Source: Desulfovibrionaceae bacterium
Lineage (GTDB): Bacteria > Desulfobacterota > Desulfovibrionia > Desulfovibrionales > Desulfovibrionaceae
Direction of reading: 5' to 3'
Assembly: GCA_029011315.1 (NCBI GenBank)
Contig: JAQXLA010000008.1
Location: 23,427-87,426 of the forward strand
DNA length: 64,000 nucleotides
Positions 28,947-38,890 of the stretch are shown piece after piece (position 1 is the first letter of the stretch; each line of letters opens with the position of its first letter). Below the pieces are notes generated by a model. It saw nothing but the letters and a program-made list of their open reading frames with translations, searched no databases and was not told the origin of the DNA. Made by a program: the position numbers and the translations under genes.

Positions 28947-30464
28947 TTACTCCGTGGCCTTCCAGCCCTTTTTGAACTCTTCAATAGCCGCGACAAGGCG
29001 CTTTTCAATATCGGCGTCAATCACCTTGCGGTTCTTGATGTCGTCAAGAACATTGGATCCGGTCGCTGCGCGCAGAAAATCGAGAAGATCCCGTTCAAAG
29101 GCCTGAATAGCAGCTACCGGAACGTCGTCCATATAACCGCGAGTTGCGGCGTACATGGAAGCAACCTGTTCCTGTGTGGGCATGGGACGATATTGAGGCT
29201 GTTTGAGCAATTCAACCAGCCGTGCGCCTCGCTCCAGCTTCACTTTGGTGGCTTTGTCCAGATCCGATCCGAACTGCGCAAAGGCAGCCAGTTCGCGATA
29301 CTGAGCCAGGTCAAGACGCATTGTGCCCGCGACCTGTTTCATAGCCTTGATCTGCGCCGCACCGCCAACTCGGGACACCGACAGACCGACGTTAATGGCC
29401 GGTCTGATGCCGGCATTGAACAGGTTGGGTTCGAGATACACCTGTCCGTCGGTAATGGAGATAACGTTTGTCGGGATGTAAGCGGATACGTCACCGGCTT
29501 GCGTTTCGATGAGAGGCAGTGCCGTAATGGATCCTGCGCCGAGTTCATCGCTGACTTTCGCCGCACGTTCGAGCAGACGCGAATGCAAATAGAAAACGTC
29601 TCCGGGATACGCTTCACGTCCAGGAGGACGGCGGAGCAGCAGCGACATCTGACGATACGCCACGGCCTGCTTGGACAAATCATCATAGATGATCAGCGCA
29701 TGCTTGCCATGATTGCGGTAATATTCGGCCATGGTGCATCCGGAATACGCTGCAATATACTGCAGAGGCGCCGGTTCGGAAGCCGTTGCAGAAATGATAG
29801 TCGTGTATTCCATGGCACCGTACCGGCGCAAAGTATCGGCAACCAGAGCGACAGTGGAACGCTTCTGACCAATGGCCACATAGAAGCAGTGCACGTCGCC
29901 GCCTTTCTGCGCGAGAATGGCGTCAATACCGATGGCTGTTTTGCCCGTCTGACGGTCGCCGATAATCAGCTGACGCTGACCGCGTCCGATGGGGGTCATG
30001 GCATCAATGGCCTTGATGCCCGTCACCATGGGTTCATGAACGCTCTTACGGGCAATAATGCCGGGAGCTTTCACTTCCACGGGACTGAATTCCTTGGTGT
30101 CAACGGGGCCGAGGCCGTCGAGAGGCTGACCCAGAGGACTGAGTACGCGCCCCATAACGGCATCGCCGACCGGAACCGAGAAAATACGGCCTGTACGTTT
30201 GACAGGATCGCCTTCCTTGATGCCGGTATCATCCCCGAGAAGAGCCACACCAACGTTGTCCTCTTCCAGGTTGAGCACCATCCCCAGCAGACCGCCGGGG
30301 AATTCCAGAAGTTCCATGGACATGGCATTTTCCACGCCGTAAACGCGTGCGATACCATCGCCCACAGACAGCACAGTGCCGGTTTCCGCGGCCTCTACGC
30401 GCTGCTCGTAGTTCTGGATCTGCTCTTTGATGATCTTACTGATCTCGCCTGCATTAATGTGCAT
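28947..30464 (-). CDS. atpA: ATP synthase F1 alpha subunit
   Basis: 505 residues from the ATG at 30464 ([16 protein letters not shown]), which matches the family N-terminus; an in-frame GTG 12 nt upstream overlaps atpH and is less likely. It has P-loop [16 protein letters not shown] near residue 170 and the alpha signature [14 protein letters not shown]. It provides the regulatory nucleotide sites of F1. It lies 4 nt after atpH. Confidence 0.97.
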   Translation of the reverse strand: MHINAGEISKIIKEQIQNYEQRVEAAETGTVLSVGDGIARVYGVENAMSMELLEFPGGLLGMVLNLEEDNVGVALLGDDTGIKEGDPVKRTGRIFSVPVGDAVMGRVLSPLGQPLDGLGPVDTKEFSPVEVKAPGIIARKSVHEPMVTGIKAIDAMTPIGRGQRQLIIGDRQTGKTAIGIDAILAQKGGDVHCFYVAIGQKRSTVALVADTLRRYGAMEYTTIISATASEPAPLQYIAAYSGCTMAEYYRNHGKHALIIYDDLSKQAVAYRQMSLLLRRPPGREAYPGDVFYLHSRLLERAAKVSDELGAGSITALPLIETQAGDVSAYIPTNVISITDGQVYLEPNLFNAGIRPAINVGLSVSRVGGAAQIKAMKQVAGTMRLDLAQYRELAAFAQFGSDLDKATKVKLERGARLVELLKQPQYRPMPTQEQVASMYAATRGYMDDVPVAAIQAFERDLLDFLRAATGSNVLDDIKNRKVIDADIEKRLVAAIEEFKKGWKATE

Positions 30465-30468
30465 GATC

Positions 30469-31020
30469 CTATTCACCCCTCTTGATGGTGTCTCTGAGGC
30501 TGTTCAGCTGTGCCTTGAGGCTTGCATCCAGCACTTTGTCCCCAATTTTGAGGACGATGCCGCCCAGAATATCCGGATCTACGTCGAAACGCAGATTCAG
30601 CTTCAAGCCGGTCTTCTTTGTCAGGGTGGCTAGGAGACCCGCCTGACGTTCTTTATCGAGGCTGACGGCCGAGACAAGCTGTCCGCGCACGATACCCTCT
30701 TCTCTGTCGAGAAGTGTGTTGAAACAATCTGAAATCTGGCGGATCAAAGCCAGACGAGAGCGTTCAACCAAAAGTGAATAAAAACGTTTGACTTCCGGTT
30801 CAACGGATTCCGTACTGATAGCTGCATCAAGCAGTTTTTGCTTTTCCTGCGCTTCGAATACCGGAGTGCGGAAAATCTTGCTCAGTTCCGGATGTGCGTC
30901 AAACAGTTCGGCAAGGCCCCTGAGGTTTTCAGCGTAACGCTTCAGCGTTTCCGCACCGCGCTCCTTTCCGAGCGAAAAAAGCGCCTCGGCATACCGCCGT
31001 GCCACAATGTCGCTGTTCAA
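30469..31020 (-). CDS. atpH: ATP synthase F1 delta subunit
   Basis: 183 residues with the OSCP/delta architecture: an N-terminal helical domain ([18 protein letters not shown]) and a C-terminal domain with [20 protein letters not shown], the conserved delta signature. It links F1 to the peripheral b stalk. It overlaps atpF by 4 nt. Confidence 0.96.
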   Translation of the reverse strand: MNSDIVARRYAEALFSLGKERGAETLKRYAENLRGLAELFDAHPELSKIFRTPVFEAQEKQKLLDAAISTESVEPEVKRFYSLLVERSRLALIRQISDCFNTLLDREEGIVRGQLVSAVSLDKERQAGLLATLTKKTGLKLNLRFDVDPDILGGIVLKIGDKVLDASLKAQLNSLRDTIKRGE

Positions 31021-31592
31021 TTGAGCACCACCTTTTTCAAAGCGTTGTCGATAAGCTTGGCATGGCCTGCGGCATCAAGACGGGACCGCAGAGATTCTTC
31101 CACGGCTGCCGTGATTTCGTCGGCCAGCTGTTCACGAATTTTTTTCTTCTCAGCGGCGATTTCGTTTTCGCCAGCCTTGCGAGCCTGCATAATGACGGCT
31201 TCTGCGTCGGCATGAGCCTTTTGCAGAATAAGTTCCCGCATTTTTTCAGCTGCGCTACGGCTTTCTTCGAGAATGGCCTGGCGTTCGGCTTCAAGATTGC
31301 CGATGCGTTTCTGCAAAGAAGCGAGAGCCTCCTCCGCTTCAGCACGGCGCTTCTCGAGGCTGAGCAGCTCCTGGGTTACCGCAGTACCGCGTCCCTTCAG
31401 CGACTGCACGAACTTCTTTCCGCCGGCACGCCACAGAATATACAGAAACACAATGATGTTTCCGATTCGAGCCAGCAGATTGATCCAGGCATTGTAAGGA
31501 TCGCTGAAGTGGGAGACGATAGCAAGCAGCACAAACGCCAGAACGGCTACTTTGCCGTCCGTGGATTTGAGAAAAGAGATGAACGCTTTCAA
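31017..31592 (-). CDS. atpF: ATP synthase F0 b subunit
   Basis: About 191 residues from a TTG at 31592 (LKAFISFLKS). An in-frame start at 31700 would overlap the upstream gene by 35 nt and add a non-conserved leader. The N-terminus carries a signal-like hydrophobic stretch, then a membrane anchor (INLLARIGNIIVFLYILW), then a long charged coiled coil to the C-terminus. It forms the peripheral stalk with the b' subunit. The start codon is the weakest point of this call. Confidence 0.9.
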   Translation of the reverse strand: MKAFISFLKSTDGKVAVLAFVLLAIVSHFSDPYNAWINLLARIGNIIVFLYILWRAGGKKFVQSLKGRGTAVTQELLSLEKRRAEAEEALASLQKRIGNLEAERQAILEESRSAAEKMRELILQKAHADAEAVIMQARKAGENEIAAEKKKIREQLADEITAAVEESLRSRLDAAGHAKLIDNALKKVVLN

Positions 31593-31665
31593 GTTGCCCC
31601 CAAAGTTGCCTTTGCTGTGTTCAGGAGCCGGGATTCCGAATCCTGATTCGTATGCACCGGATCGC

Positions 31666-32082
31666 TTAGCCGAGAATCTTGGCCACAGCGGCTTCGGCAT
31701 AGGTTTTCAGTTCGGCTCTGAGGCTTGCGGATGCCTCGTCGGCTTCCTTTCTGACCTCATTTTGGCACTGCTGCAGAGATTCCTGCGCCTTGCCGTTGGC
31801 CTGCTTTACAACTTCCTGTCCCTCTGCTTCGGCACGGAGATACAGGCTCTTGCGTTCCGCAGCGGCATCTGCACGAACCTTGGCCAGTTCAGACTCGTAA
31901 TTATCAAGCAATTCTCTGCTGCGGTTTTCGGAAAACGCTGTATAAGCATTCAGATCGTCCACAATATGTTTGCGACGAAGCAGAACTTCCCGAATAGGGC
32001 GCACCAGAAGCCAGTTGACAATCACGAGAGCGATAAGGAAATTGACAAGCTGAATCACGACTGTGATGTCAATATTGATCAC
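31666..32082 (-). CDS. ATP synthase F0 b' subunit
   Basis: 138 residues. A single N-terminal membrane helix (ITVVIQLVNFLIALVIVNWLLV) is followed by a continuous coiled coil. It is the second, shorter b-type stalk subunit and first gene of the operon. The a and c subunit genes are absent, which matches Desulfovibrio, where the atpB/E genes lie elsewhere. Confidence 0.93.
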   Translation of the reverse strand: MINIDITVVIQLVNFLIALVIVNWLLVRPIREVLLRRKHIVDDLNAYTAFSENRSRELLDNYESELAKVRADAAAERKSLYLRAEAEGQEVVKQANGKAQESLQQCQNEVRKEADEASASLRAELKTYAEAAVAKILG

Positions 32083-32182
32083 GCTGACTCTCCTTTACTG
32101 AAAGCGATGTTCCGGCAGCGTTCGGACAGACCGATCGCACCGAGGCTCACGGATTTTAGGCCGTGTTCCTGTCGGTTTATAA

Positions 32183-32211
32183 CCAATAGCCTAAAAAAAA
32201 GACAGTGTCAA
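32183..32211 (-). promoter_or_regulatory. Probable promoter of the ATP synthase operon
   Basis: On the minus strand a perfect TTGACA (32211-32206) is followed after 17 nt by TATTGG (32188-32183). The -35 is consensus and the -10 is weak. It lies about 100 nt upstream of the b' subunit ATG. Confidence 0.45.
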
Positions 32212-32245
32212 AATACATTTTTTCAAAAGAGGGGATCTTTGACTG

Positions 32246-33358
32246 TTAGGTTCTAAATAGAAACCGATGCATGGAAATGTTGAGGACAAGACCGATGAGG
32301 GCGAAGTTGATGATAGTAGCACTGCCGCCATAGCTGAGAAATGGGAGAGGAATGCCGACAACAGGCATAATGCCTACGACCATACCTGTATTGACGAAAA
32401 TTTGCCAGAAAAAATAAAAGAGAACCCCAGCTGCCAGTGTGCTGCCGAATCGATCTCTGGCATCGCGAACAGTGCTGAAAATCGTCAGCAAAAACAACGA
32501 AAAGATTGTCATTAATGTGACGCATCCCGCAAAACCCCATTCCTCACCGAAGACGGCTACGGCAAAGTCTGTATGTTTTTCAGGAAGGAATCTCAACTGG
32601 CTCTGTGTTCCCTCCATAAATCCGTTGCCCCATATTTTGCCGGATCCGATGGCAATCTGGGATTGAATGATATGATAGCCGGATCCTCGCGGATCGCTGG
32701 AGGGATCAATGAGCGTCATGATACGCTGTTTCTGATAATCATGGAGGGTAAACCAGAAGGCCGGCAAAATCAGAGGAACTACGACAAGGCACGTCAGGAA
32801 AACTTTTTTTTCAATGCCGTGATACAGAATCATCCCCCCGAGAATGGCAAAGCAGGTCAAAGCCGTGCCGAGATCTGGCTGCATGACAATAAATCCTCCG
32901 GGAATCAGGCCAATGCTGATAGCGATTCCCAGTCGTTTCCAGGAAAGAGGGGATGTCTCATTGGAAAGAAACTGCGCTCCCATGAGCAGAACGGCAAATT
33001 TTGCCATTTCGCTTGGTTGAAAATGAAAGAGACCGAGATCAATCCAACGTCTGGCTCCATAGACGATTTTGCCACATATCGGAACCAGAGCCAGACAGGA
33101 AAGAGAAATGACAAAAAACGGCCAGGCAAAGCGATGAAGCCTGCGATAGTCAACAAAGGTGCAGGGCAGCATGACGAGACATCCGATGCCCCCCCAAATC
33201 AGCTGACGCTCAAAGAAGGGAGCAGCGATGATGCCAGATTCCATTCTGACCCGGCTGGCAGAATAAAGATTCACAGCTCCAATGGCAAACAGAAGCAGCG
33301 TTGTTCCGATGAGACCCCAGTTCAGATAGGAAAGAAGGCGTTTATCGAAGATTGTCAT
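32246..33358 (-). CDS. rodA: RodA, SEDS peptidoglycan glycosyltransferase
   Basis: 370 residues with ten membrane helices and SEDS motifs: WIDLGLFHFQPSEMAKFAV near residue 107, MQPDLGTAL near 160, and the large extracytoplasmic loop with EKHTDFAVAVFGEEWGF, which holds the catalytic Asp/Glu region. It polymerises glycan strands for rod elongation in partnership with PBP2. AGGAG lies 7 nt ahead of the ATG. It is the last gene of the mreB-mreC-mreD-mrdA-rodA operon. Confidence 0.97.
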   Translation of the reverse strand: MTIFDKRLLSYLNWGLIGTTLLLFAIGAVNLYSASRVRMESGIIAAPFFERQLIWGGIGCLVMLPCTFVDYRRLHRFAWPFFVISLSCLALVPICGKIVYGARRWIDLGLFHFQPSEMAKFAVLLMGAQFLSNETSPLSWKRLGIAISIGLIPGGFIVMQPDLGTALTCFAILGGMILYHGIEKKVFLTCLVVVPLILPAFWFTLHDYQKQRIMTLIDPSSDPRGSGYHIIQSQIAIGSGKIWGNGFMEGTQSQLRFLPEKHTDFAVAVFGEEWGFAGCVTLMTIFSLFLLTIFSTVRDARDRFGSTLAAGVLFYFFWQIFVNTGMVVGIMPVVGIPLPFLSYGGSATIINFALIGLVLNISMHRFLFRT

Positions 33359-33372
33359 GTCCGTCTCCTGTC

Positions 33373-35184
33373 TCAGCGTCTGTTTTGTTCTGTCTGGCCT
33401 GGTGAAGATGCAGCATAGAGGATGTCGTAGACTTGTCTGGCTATTGGTCCGGCTGCGGAAGAACCGCTTCCGCCGTGTTCAAGCATTACGACGACAACAA
33501 TATCCTTCCCGTCTTTTTTCCCCCAGGATGCAATCCAGGCATGATCTCGTTCCTTGTACGCCATTTCGCTTGTACGCTGCCGTCTGGAACCGATCATGCG
33601 GATTTTGACGACTTGGGCGGTTCCAGTTTTGCCGCCGATAATGGCGTCTTTGCGTCGCAGAACCCTGGCCGTGCCGATATCAGCAGTTTTTCGCATTCCT
33701 TCAAGAATAATGCGGCGATCCTGTTCAGTCATCGGTGTCGTCCCGCGAACTGCAGGCTCTTCATCCAGAAGAAGAAGCGGTTTCATCAGTTTTCCTCCGT
33801 TTAAGAGGGATCCGACAAAAACGGCGACTTGCAGCGGGGTAACCAGCGTATAGCCTTGGCCAATGGAAACGTTAAGCGTTTCGCCTCGGACCCAATTGGT
33901 TCCAAAGCGTCGTTTTTTCCAAGCTATGGACGGTACGGTTCCACCCTTTTCATGAGGAAGATCGATGCCGGTAGGCGTGCCAAATCCGCAGGCTCTGGCG
34001 AATTTTTCAATCCGATCGACACCAAGTTTTTCTCCATAGACATAATAATATACATCGCATGAATGGAGCAGAGAACTTTCAAAATTGACAAAGCCGTGTC
34101 CGGATGCCTTCCAGCAGCGAAACTGTCGATTGCCCATCTGAATAGCGCCGGTACACCATACGCCGGATCCGGTGGATATGCCATTGCGCAGGAATAGACC
34201 GGCCATCATGAGCTTCCAGACGGATCCGGGAGGATAGCTGCTTTGAATTGTTCGATTTTGAAGAGGATGGAGAGGATCATCCCGCAATTGTTTCCAATCG
34301 CTGTGGGAAAGACCGCCGATGAAGAGATTATTGTCATACGAAGGCGTTGTTACCAGTGCTTTCAGGCGTCCTGTCTGCGGTTCAAGAACGATAATGCTGC
34401 CTGTCTTGTCTCCGAGCAGATCCGTGAGTGATCTCTGAAGATCAGCATCAAGACACAGCGTCAGATTCTCGCCATTCATGGGTTTCTCTTCAAGATGCTT
34501 GCCCAGAGAATTGCCAAGAACGTCTACATTAATGCTGTATCGCCCCTTTGTTCCTCTCAGACGGTTGTCAAACGTGTATTCAATGCCGCTTTTTCCGATC
34601 AAATCTCCCGGCATAAATTTGGAGTTTTCAGAAAGTTCTTTTTCATTGACTTCCGCAACGTAGCCAAGGATATGCGCAAAATAGGGGCCGAGAGGATAGC
34701 TGCGCCTTTGTCTCATGACGATTTCCAGACCCGGCCAGTTTGCCAATTCGGATTCTATGCGAAGAATTTTATCATATTTGAGATCGGAAAGCAGGGTTAT
34801 CGGTTCAAAAGGCTTCACCTTGCGTCTGTCACGATTGAACTTTGCCGTAAGCTGTTCATAAGGAATATTGCCCCATAGACTGGCTTGAGCCAGAGTTGAG
34901 GGAATGTCACTGCAGTTTTCACGAACCAGAACCAGACTGAAAGTCTGCCGGTTGTCTGCCAGAATAGTTCCTTTGACATCCCGGATAATGCCTCGGGAAG
35001 CAAAGATATGTTCCTGCCGGATTCTGTTGGCCAATGCCTGTTTTGCGTATTCATCGCCCTTATGGATTTGAAGATACCAGAATCTGGCAATGAAGACGCA
35101 CAGTAGCAAAGCAATCAGACACTGCAGCAGCAGCAGGCCGATTCGAGGTGGAGCATATTCCTCGTGTTCAATCCGAATAGGCAT
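33373..35184 (-). CDS. mrdA: Penicillin-binding protein 2 (elongation transpeptidase)
   Basis: 603 residues. It has an N-terminal membrane helix (IGLLLLQCLIALLLCVFIARFWYLQ), a dimerisation domain, and a transpeptidase domain with STYK-type active-site SYPPGSVWKLM (Ser near residue 310), SLLHSCDVYYY (the SxN-like position is SCD) and the GGKTGTAQV (KTG) box near 525. It cross-links lateral-wall peptidoglycan with RodA. It overlaps mreD by 17 nt and precedes rodA by 14 nt. Confidence 0.96.
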   Translation of the reverse strand: MPIRIEHEEYAPPRIGLLLLQCLIALLLCVFIARFWYLQIHKGDEYAKQALANRIRQEHIFASRGIIRDVKGTILADNRQTFSLVLVRENCSDIPSTLAQASLWGNIPYEQLTAKFNRDRRKVKPFEPITLLSDLKYDKILRIESELANWPGLEIVMRQRRSYPLGPYFAHILGYVAEVNEKELSENSKFMPGDLIGKSGIEYTFDNRLRGTKGRYSINVDVLGNSLGKHLEEKPMNGENLTLCLDADLQRSLTDLLGDKTGSIIVLEPQTGRLKALVTTPSYDNNLFIGGLSHSDWKQLRDDPLHPLQNRTIQSSYPPGSVWKLMMAGLFLRNGISTGSGVWCTGAIQMGNRQFRCWKASGHGFVNFESSLLHSCDVYYYVYGEKLGVDRIEKFARACGFGTPTGIDLPHEKGGTVPSIAWKKRRFGTNWVRGETLNVSIGQGYTLVTPLQVAVFVGSLLNGGKLMKPLLLLDEEPAVRGTTPMTEQDRRIILEGMRKTADIGTARVLRRKDAIIGGKTGTAQVVKIRMIGSRRQRTSEMAYKERDHAWIASWGKKDGKDIVVVVMLEHGGSGSSAAGPIARQVYDILYAASSPGQTEQNRR

Positions 35185-35635
35185 GTTCCGGTGTCTCCGG
35201 CTTCAGCAGCATCATGATTTTCCAGATAATCGGCATGAGAATCGTTTGAAAAAAGCATTCTTTGTCCAGTGTCAGCGGCAAAACGTCAATGTTTTGCAAA
35301 TTGGCGGAGAGACATGTCATGCCATAGTGAATCGGACCGAGTACTGCGCAGAGAAAAAGCCAGAAAAGCAGAGCATGGCTGCCGAACAGTCTGCGTCCGC
35401 TCAGAAATACTGCGGCGAACGCCGTATAACGTAGAACGCATGCTCCGAAATCCATATTTCCTGTTCCTTCCTGAATCAGAAGCGTCAGAAGTGTTACGAT
35501 GGTTGTTTGAACGGGATTCTGTTCTTCAAGACAGACAAGAATACCTGCTGCGAGGAAATCAAGCCCTGGCAGAAGACGCTGCGCAATGATTGCCATTGAG
35601 AAAAAAAGAATCCAGCGCATAGAGATTTTCAGCAT
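35168..35635 (-). CDS. mreD: Rod shape-determining protein MreD
   Basis: 155 residues, hydrophobic, with five to six membrane segments. Its sequence is poorly conserved, as usual for MreD, so the call rests on size, topology and its place between mreC and mrdA. Its start shares a base with the mreC stop (TGATG). Confidence 0.85.
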   Translation of the reverse strand: MLKISMRWILFFSMAIIAQRLLPGLDFLAAGILVCLEEQNPVQTTIVTLLTLLIQEGTGNMDFGACVLRYTAFAAVFLSGRRLFGSHALLFWLFLCAVLGPIHYGMTCLSANLQNIDVLPLTLDKECFFQTILMPIIWKIMMLLKPETPEHAYSD

Positions 35636-36594
35636 CAGTTCGGACTCCGTTGTTCAGTCGTACGGGATTTGACGGATCCGGAACGGGGTGCTTTTCTGTC
35701 TTTTTTTTCCGAAGTCACCATATTGGACTCAGCAGGTTCTGAATTGGAAACGACGCGGAAAAACTGTTGATAATCCGGAGGAGGATTCTCTGCCTTGCGG
35801 GAAACGAGCAGGACTTCTTCAAGATGGAAAAGATCGGCGAGCGGTAAAGCCTGATAAATGTTTTTTCCTGTGGAATCGGAGGAAATGATGCGGGCTATGG
35901 GCAGTCCCTTGGGATACGCCATATCCAAACCCGAAGTAATGAGAAGTTCACCGGGATGAAACGCAGTATCCTGTGCGACAAACTGCAATTCCAGAGGCCG
36001 ATTCAGCCCTGAACCGCTCAAGACGGCCTGAACGCGGGTTTCCTGTCCGATGACGGCTATTCTGCTGTTTGGATTGATCAGCAGCAGGACGCCGGATGTC
36101 GTTGGCCCGGCACGATGAACGCGGCCGATAACGCCTTCCGGTGTCATGACCGGCGTATTCGGCAGGGCACCAGTCATGTAGCCTCGATTAAGCAGCAGAG
36201 AAAAAAGCGGAGCATTGGGGCCAAATCGTTCAGCAAGTACCCTGGCGCCGAGAACCTGCCACCCCTCCGGAGGGCTTAGAGAGAGGAGATGACGGAGACG
36301 CTTTAATTCGGCTCTGTCTTCAACTGCCAGGGAAAGCCGAAGCCGAATATCATCGAGTTCCTTGCGCAAACGGCGATTTTCTTCCGCTGTTTGCGCAAGA
36401 TTTCGATGTTTTTGCAGTATATCCTGGACTGAAGACGTCATAAAGTCCCAGCACTTCAGAACGTATCCTGCAGCCTCCAATCCGGTATTTGAAGCGACAT
36501 TGTCCAAAACGCGGGTACGCTGATTCCAACTGTAGACGCCGAGAAAAATGAGCAGCATCAATGCCGGAAGAAAAAGCAGGCGTTTGGGAAACAT
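35635..36594 (-). CDS. mreC: Rod shape-determining protein MreC
   Basis: 319 residues from the ATG at 36594. A single N-terminal membrane helix is followed by a coiled coil (residues about 60-95) and the periplasmic MreC beta domain with VIGRVHRAGPTTSGVLLLINPNSRIAV and LLITSGLDMAYPKGLPIARI. A charged, disordered tail of about 45 residues rich in Ser, Lys and Arg ends the protein. A TTG start 30 nt upstream that overlaps mreB is less likely. It scaffolds the elongasome in the periplasm. Confidence 0.95.
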   Translation of the reverse strand: MFPKRLLFLPALMLLIFLGVYSWNQRTRVLDNVASNTGLEAAGYVLKCWDFMTSSVQDILQKHRNLAQTAEENRRLRKELDDIRLRLSLAVEDRAELKRLRHLLSLSPPEGWQVLGARVLAERFGPNAPLFSLLLNRGYMTGALPNTPVMTPEGVIGRVHRAGPTTSGVLLLINPNSRIAVIGQETRVQAVLSGSGLNRPLELQFVAQDTAFHPGELLITSGLDMAYPKGLPIARIISSDSTGKNIYQALPLADLFHLEEVLLVSRKAENPPPDYQQFFRVVSNSEPAESNMVTSEKKDRKAPRSGSVKSRTTEQRSPN

Positions 36595-36611
36595 GTTGCA
36601 TCCGAAGCGAG

Positions 36612-37658
36612 TCAGTCGACACAAACATCATGAAGAATACGCAGATTGTCCAGTGCCTTGCCTGTTCCGAGAACGACAGTGGAGAGCGGATCATCCACAA
36701 CGGTGATCGGCAGCGATGTTTCCTCGCGAAGGAGCTGATCCAGTCCGTGGAGAAGCGCGCCTCCTCCAGTCAGGATGATTCCGCGGTCAACGATATCGGC
36801 AGCCAGAGCCGGGGGGGTTTGCTCAAGTGCCATGCGCACGGCCTGCACGATGGTCTGAACCTGTTCGGAAACAGCCGATCGAATTTCCTCTGAGGTAATC
36901 AGGATATTCTGCGGAATGCCGGTTACCAGATCCCGACCCTTGATTTCGATTTGCTGTTCAGGATCCATGGGATAAGCGGAGGCGATTTTGATTTTGATTT
37001 CCTCAGCGGTGGATTCTCCAATCAGCATGTTGTATTTGCGCTTGACGTGAGTCATGATGGCTTCATCCATCTTATCTCCGCCTACGCGTTCTGACTTGGC
37101 ATACACGATGCCTGAAAGAGAGATAACCGCGACCTCCGTTGTTCCTCCTCCAATCTCCACAACCATATTAGCGGTAGGATCCTGAATTGGCAGACCCGCT
37201 CCGATAGCTGCGGCCATGGGTTCTTCAATCAAAAAGACTTCTCTGGCTCCGGCACTTTCGGCTGATTCTTTGACTGCGCGTTTTTCTACCTGGGTGATTC
37301 CCGTAGGAACGCAGATCATGATTCTGGGTCTGACCAGACGGCGTGAATTGTGCGCTTTGGAAATGAAATGCCGAAGCATTGCCTCGGTGACTTCAAAATC
37401 GGCGATGACGCCATCTTTCATAGGTCGAATAGCATCGATATTTCCTGGGGTTTTTCCAAGCATTCGTTTTGCATCATGTCCTACAGCCAAGACAATGCTT
37501 TGTCCGCGGGAATTCTTTTTGACAGCGACTACAGATGGTTCTCGGAGGACAATGCCCTGTCCCTTGACATAGACACAGGTATTGGCCGTGCCCAGGTCTA
37601 TCGCTAAATCATTGGAAAAAATGCCGAGGAGTGCGTCCAGTATTTTTGCCATGTTCAT
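36612..37658 (-). CDS. mreB: Rod shape-determining protein MreB (bacterial actin)
   Basis: 348 residues from the ATG at 37658 ([12 protein letters not shown]), or 346 from 37652; an upstream in-frame extension is unlikely. It carries actin-family motifs: [21 protein letters not shown] (phosphate 1), [26 protein letters not shown] (phosphate 2) and [18 protein letters not shown] (adenosine). It forms membrane-bound filaments that guide lateral wall synthesis. It is first in the rod operon. Confidence 0.97.
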   Translation of the reverse strand: MNMAKILDALLGIFSNDLAIDLGTANTCVYVKGQGIVLREPSVVAVKKNSRGQSIVLAVGHDAKRMLGKTPGNIDAIRPMKDGVIADFEVTEAMLRHFISKAHNSRRLVRPRIMICVPTGITQVEKRAVKESAESAGAREVFLIEEPMAAAIGAGLPIQDPTANMVVEIGGGTTEVAVISLSGIVYAKSERVGGDKMDEAIMTHVKRKYNMLIGESTAEEIKIKIASAYPMDPEQQIEIKGRDLVTGIPQNILITSEEIRSAVSEQVQTIVQAVRMALEQTPPALAADIVDRGIILTGGGALLHGLDQLLREETSLPITVVDDPLSTVVLGTGKALDNLRILHDVCVD

Positions 37659-37876
37659 TATTGCCTGTGTTTTTCTCTTGTTCAAATCCAGCGTCGGGTT
37701 CATAATACGACGCTTATTCCTGCAGTTTCTGCGGCTGATGAGCCGCTACAGCAAATTTGAAATAGGAATCTCAAAAAGGCAAGTGAATTTTGTTTTTCAT
37801 CGATACGTCCGCAGTATGTTTTCATGATGACAGAATGGCGTTTCTAGCCTGAAAATATGGATTCCGGAGGTCCAGA

Positions 37877-38890
37877 ATGCACGCATGGCCGTCCTTTACG
37901 GCGTATTTGAAGCAAAAATTCGGGCAAAAAGTACGGAAGATTCCTCTTGATGCGGGATTCGGCTGTCCTAACCGTGACGGTTCTCTGGCCTATCGAGGAT
38001 GTATTTTTTGTAATGAACAGGGATCAGGATCCGGTCTTGGACTTGACGGAGTTTCCATTGAAGAACAGTGGAGGCGCTGGTCAGAACATTATCGCAGACG
38101 CAGCAAGGCGAATCTCTTTCTGGCATATCTGCAATCTTTCAGCAACACGTACGGACCGCTGCGGAAACTCGCGGATCTGATGGACAGACTTCATGATTTG
38201 CCGGATATTGCGGGAATCAGTATTGGCACGCGTCCGGACTGTATTGACAGGGAAAAACTGTCACTTATCAGCCATGAGGGATGGGATGAATCCTGGATTG
38301 AATTTGGTGTTCAAAGCTTTCAAAATGTGACTCTTCAGGCAATCAACAGGGGTCATGATGCCGCCTGTTCTATCAGAGCCATCAATGCGGCTGCTGATGC
38401 CGGGCTGCAGGTCTGTGCTCATATCATGTTTGGCCTTCCTGGCGAGACGCCGGAAATGATGGCGGAAAATATTCGCGTTCTGAACGATCTCCCTGTGCAT
38501 GGAGTCAAATTGCATAATGTCTATGTGAGCAGGGGAACAGAATTGGAGAGAATGATGCGATCTGGATTGTATATGCCTCTGTCGGAAGCAGTGTATGAAG
38601 AACTTGCAGCCTGGGCATTGGCGGAATTGCGATCAGATATTCTGATTCACCGAGTTGTATCGGATCCGACGCCTCAGGAACTGACAGCTCCTGAATGGGC
38701 GCTGTACAAAAGCGATGTTCTCCGCTCCATACAGCGCCTGTATCATCGAAACAGGGAAGGTCTTCTGGCCTCGGGAGATAATGTATTTCCTACCACCAAA
38801 ATTTTTGATGCAGCACACGTCCCCGATAATTGTCCCACGAGGCCATCAGTCCGAAGAGTATGGACAGCGCCGCACCGGGAATTGAAGTAA
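37877..38890 (+). CDS. Radical SAM protein, TIGR01212/YhcC-like
   Basis: 337 residues. The N-terminal FGQKVRKIPLDAGFGCPNRDG and RGCIFCN segments hold the cysteines of the radical-SAM 4Fe-4S cluster with the extended spacing typical of the YhcC group. The ISIGTRPDCI and LPGETPEMM motifs follow. Function is unknown; members resemble Elp3-type enzymes without the acetyltransferase domain. The last 34 codons overlap a convergent gene for 101 bp, and the C-terminus (after about residue 303) is not conserved in memory, so the original stop may have been lost. Confidence 0.85.
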   Translation: MHAWPSFTAYLKQKFGQKVRKIPLDAGFGCPNRDGSLAYRGCIFCNEQGSGSGLGLDGVSIEEQWRRWSEHYRRRSKANLFLAYLQSFSNTYGPLRKLADLMDRLHDLPDIAGISIGTRPDCIDREKLSLISHEGWDESWIEFGVQSFQNVTLQAINRGHDAACSIRAINAAADAGLQVCAHIMFGLPGETPEMMAENIRVLNDLPVHGVKLHNVYVSRGTELERMMRSGLYMPLSEAVYEELAAWALAELRSDILIHRVVSDPTPQELTAPEWALYKSDVLRSIQRLYHRNREGLLASGDNVFPTTKIFDAAHVPDNCPTRPSVRRVWTAPHRELK

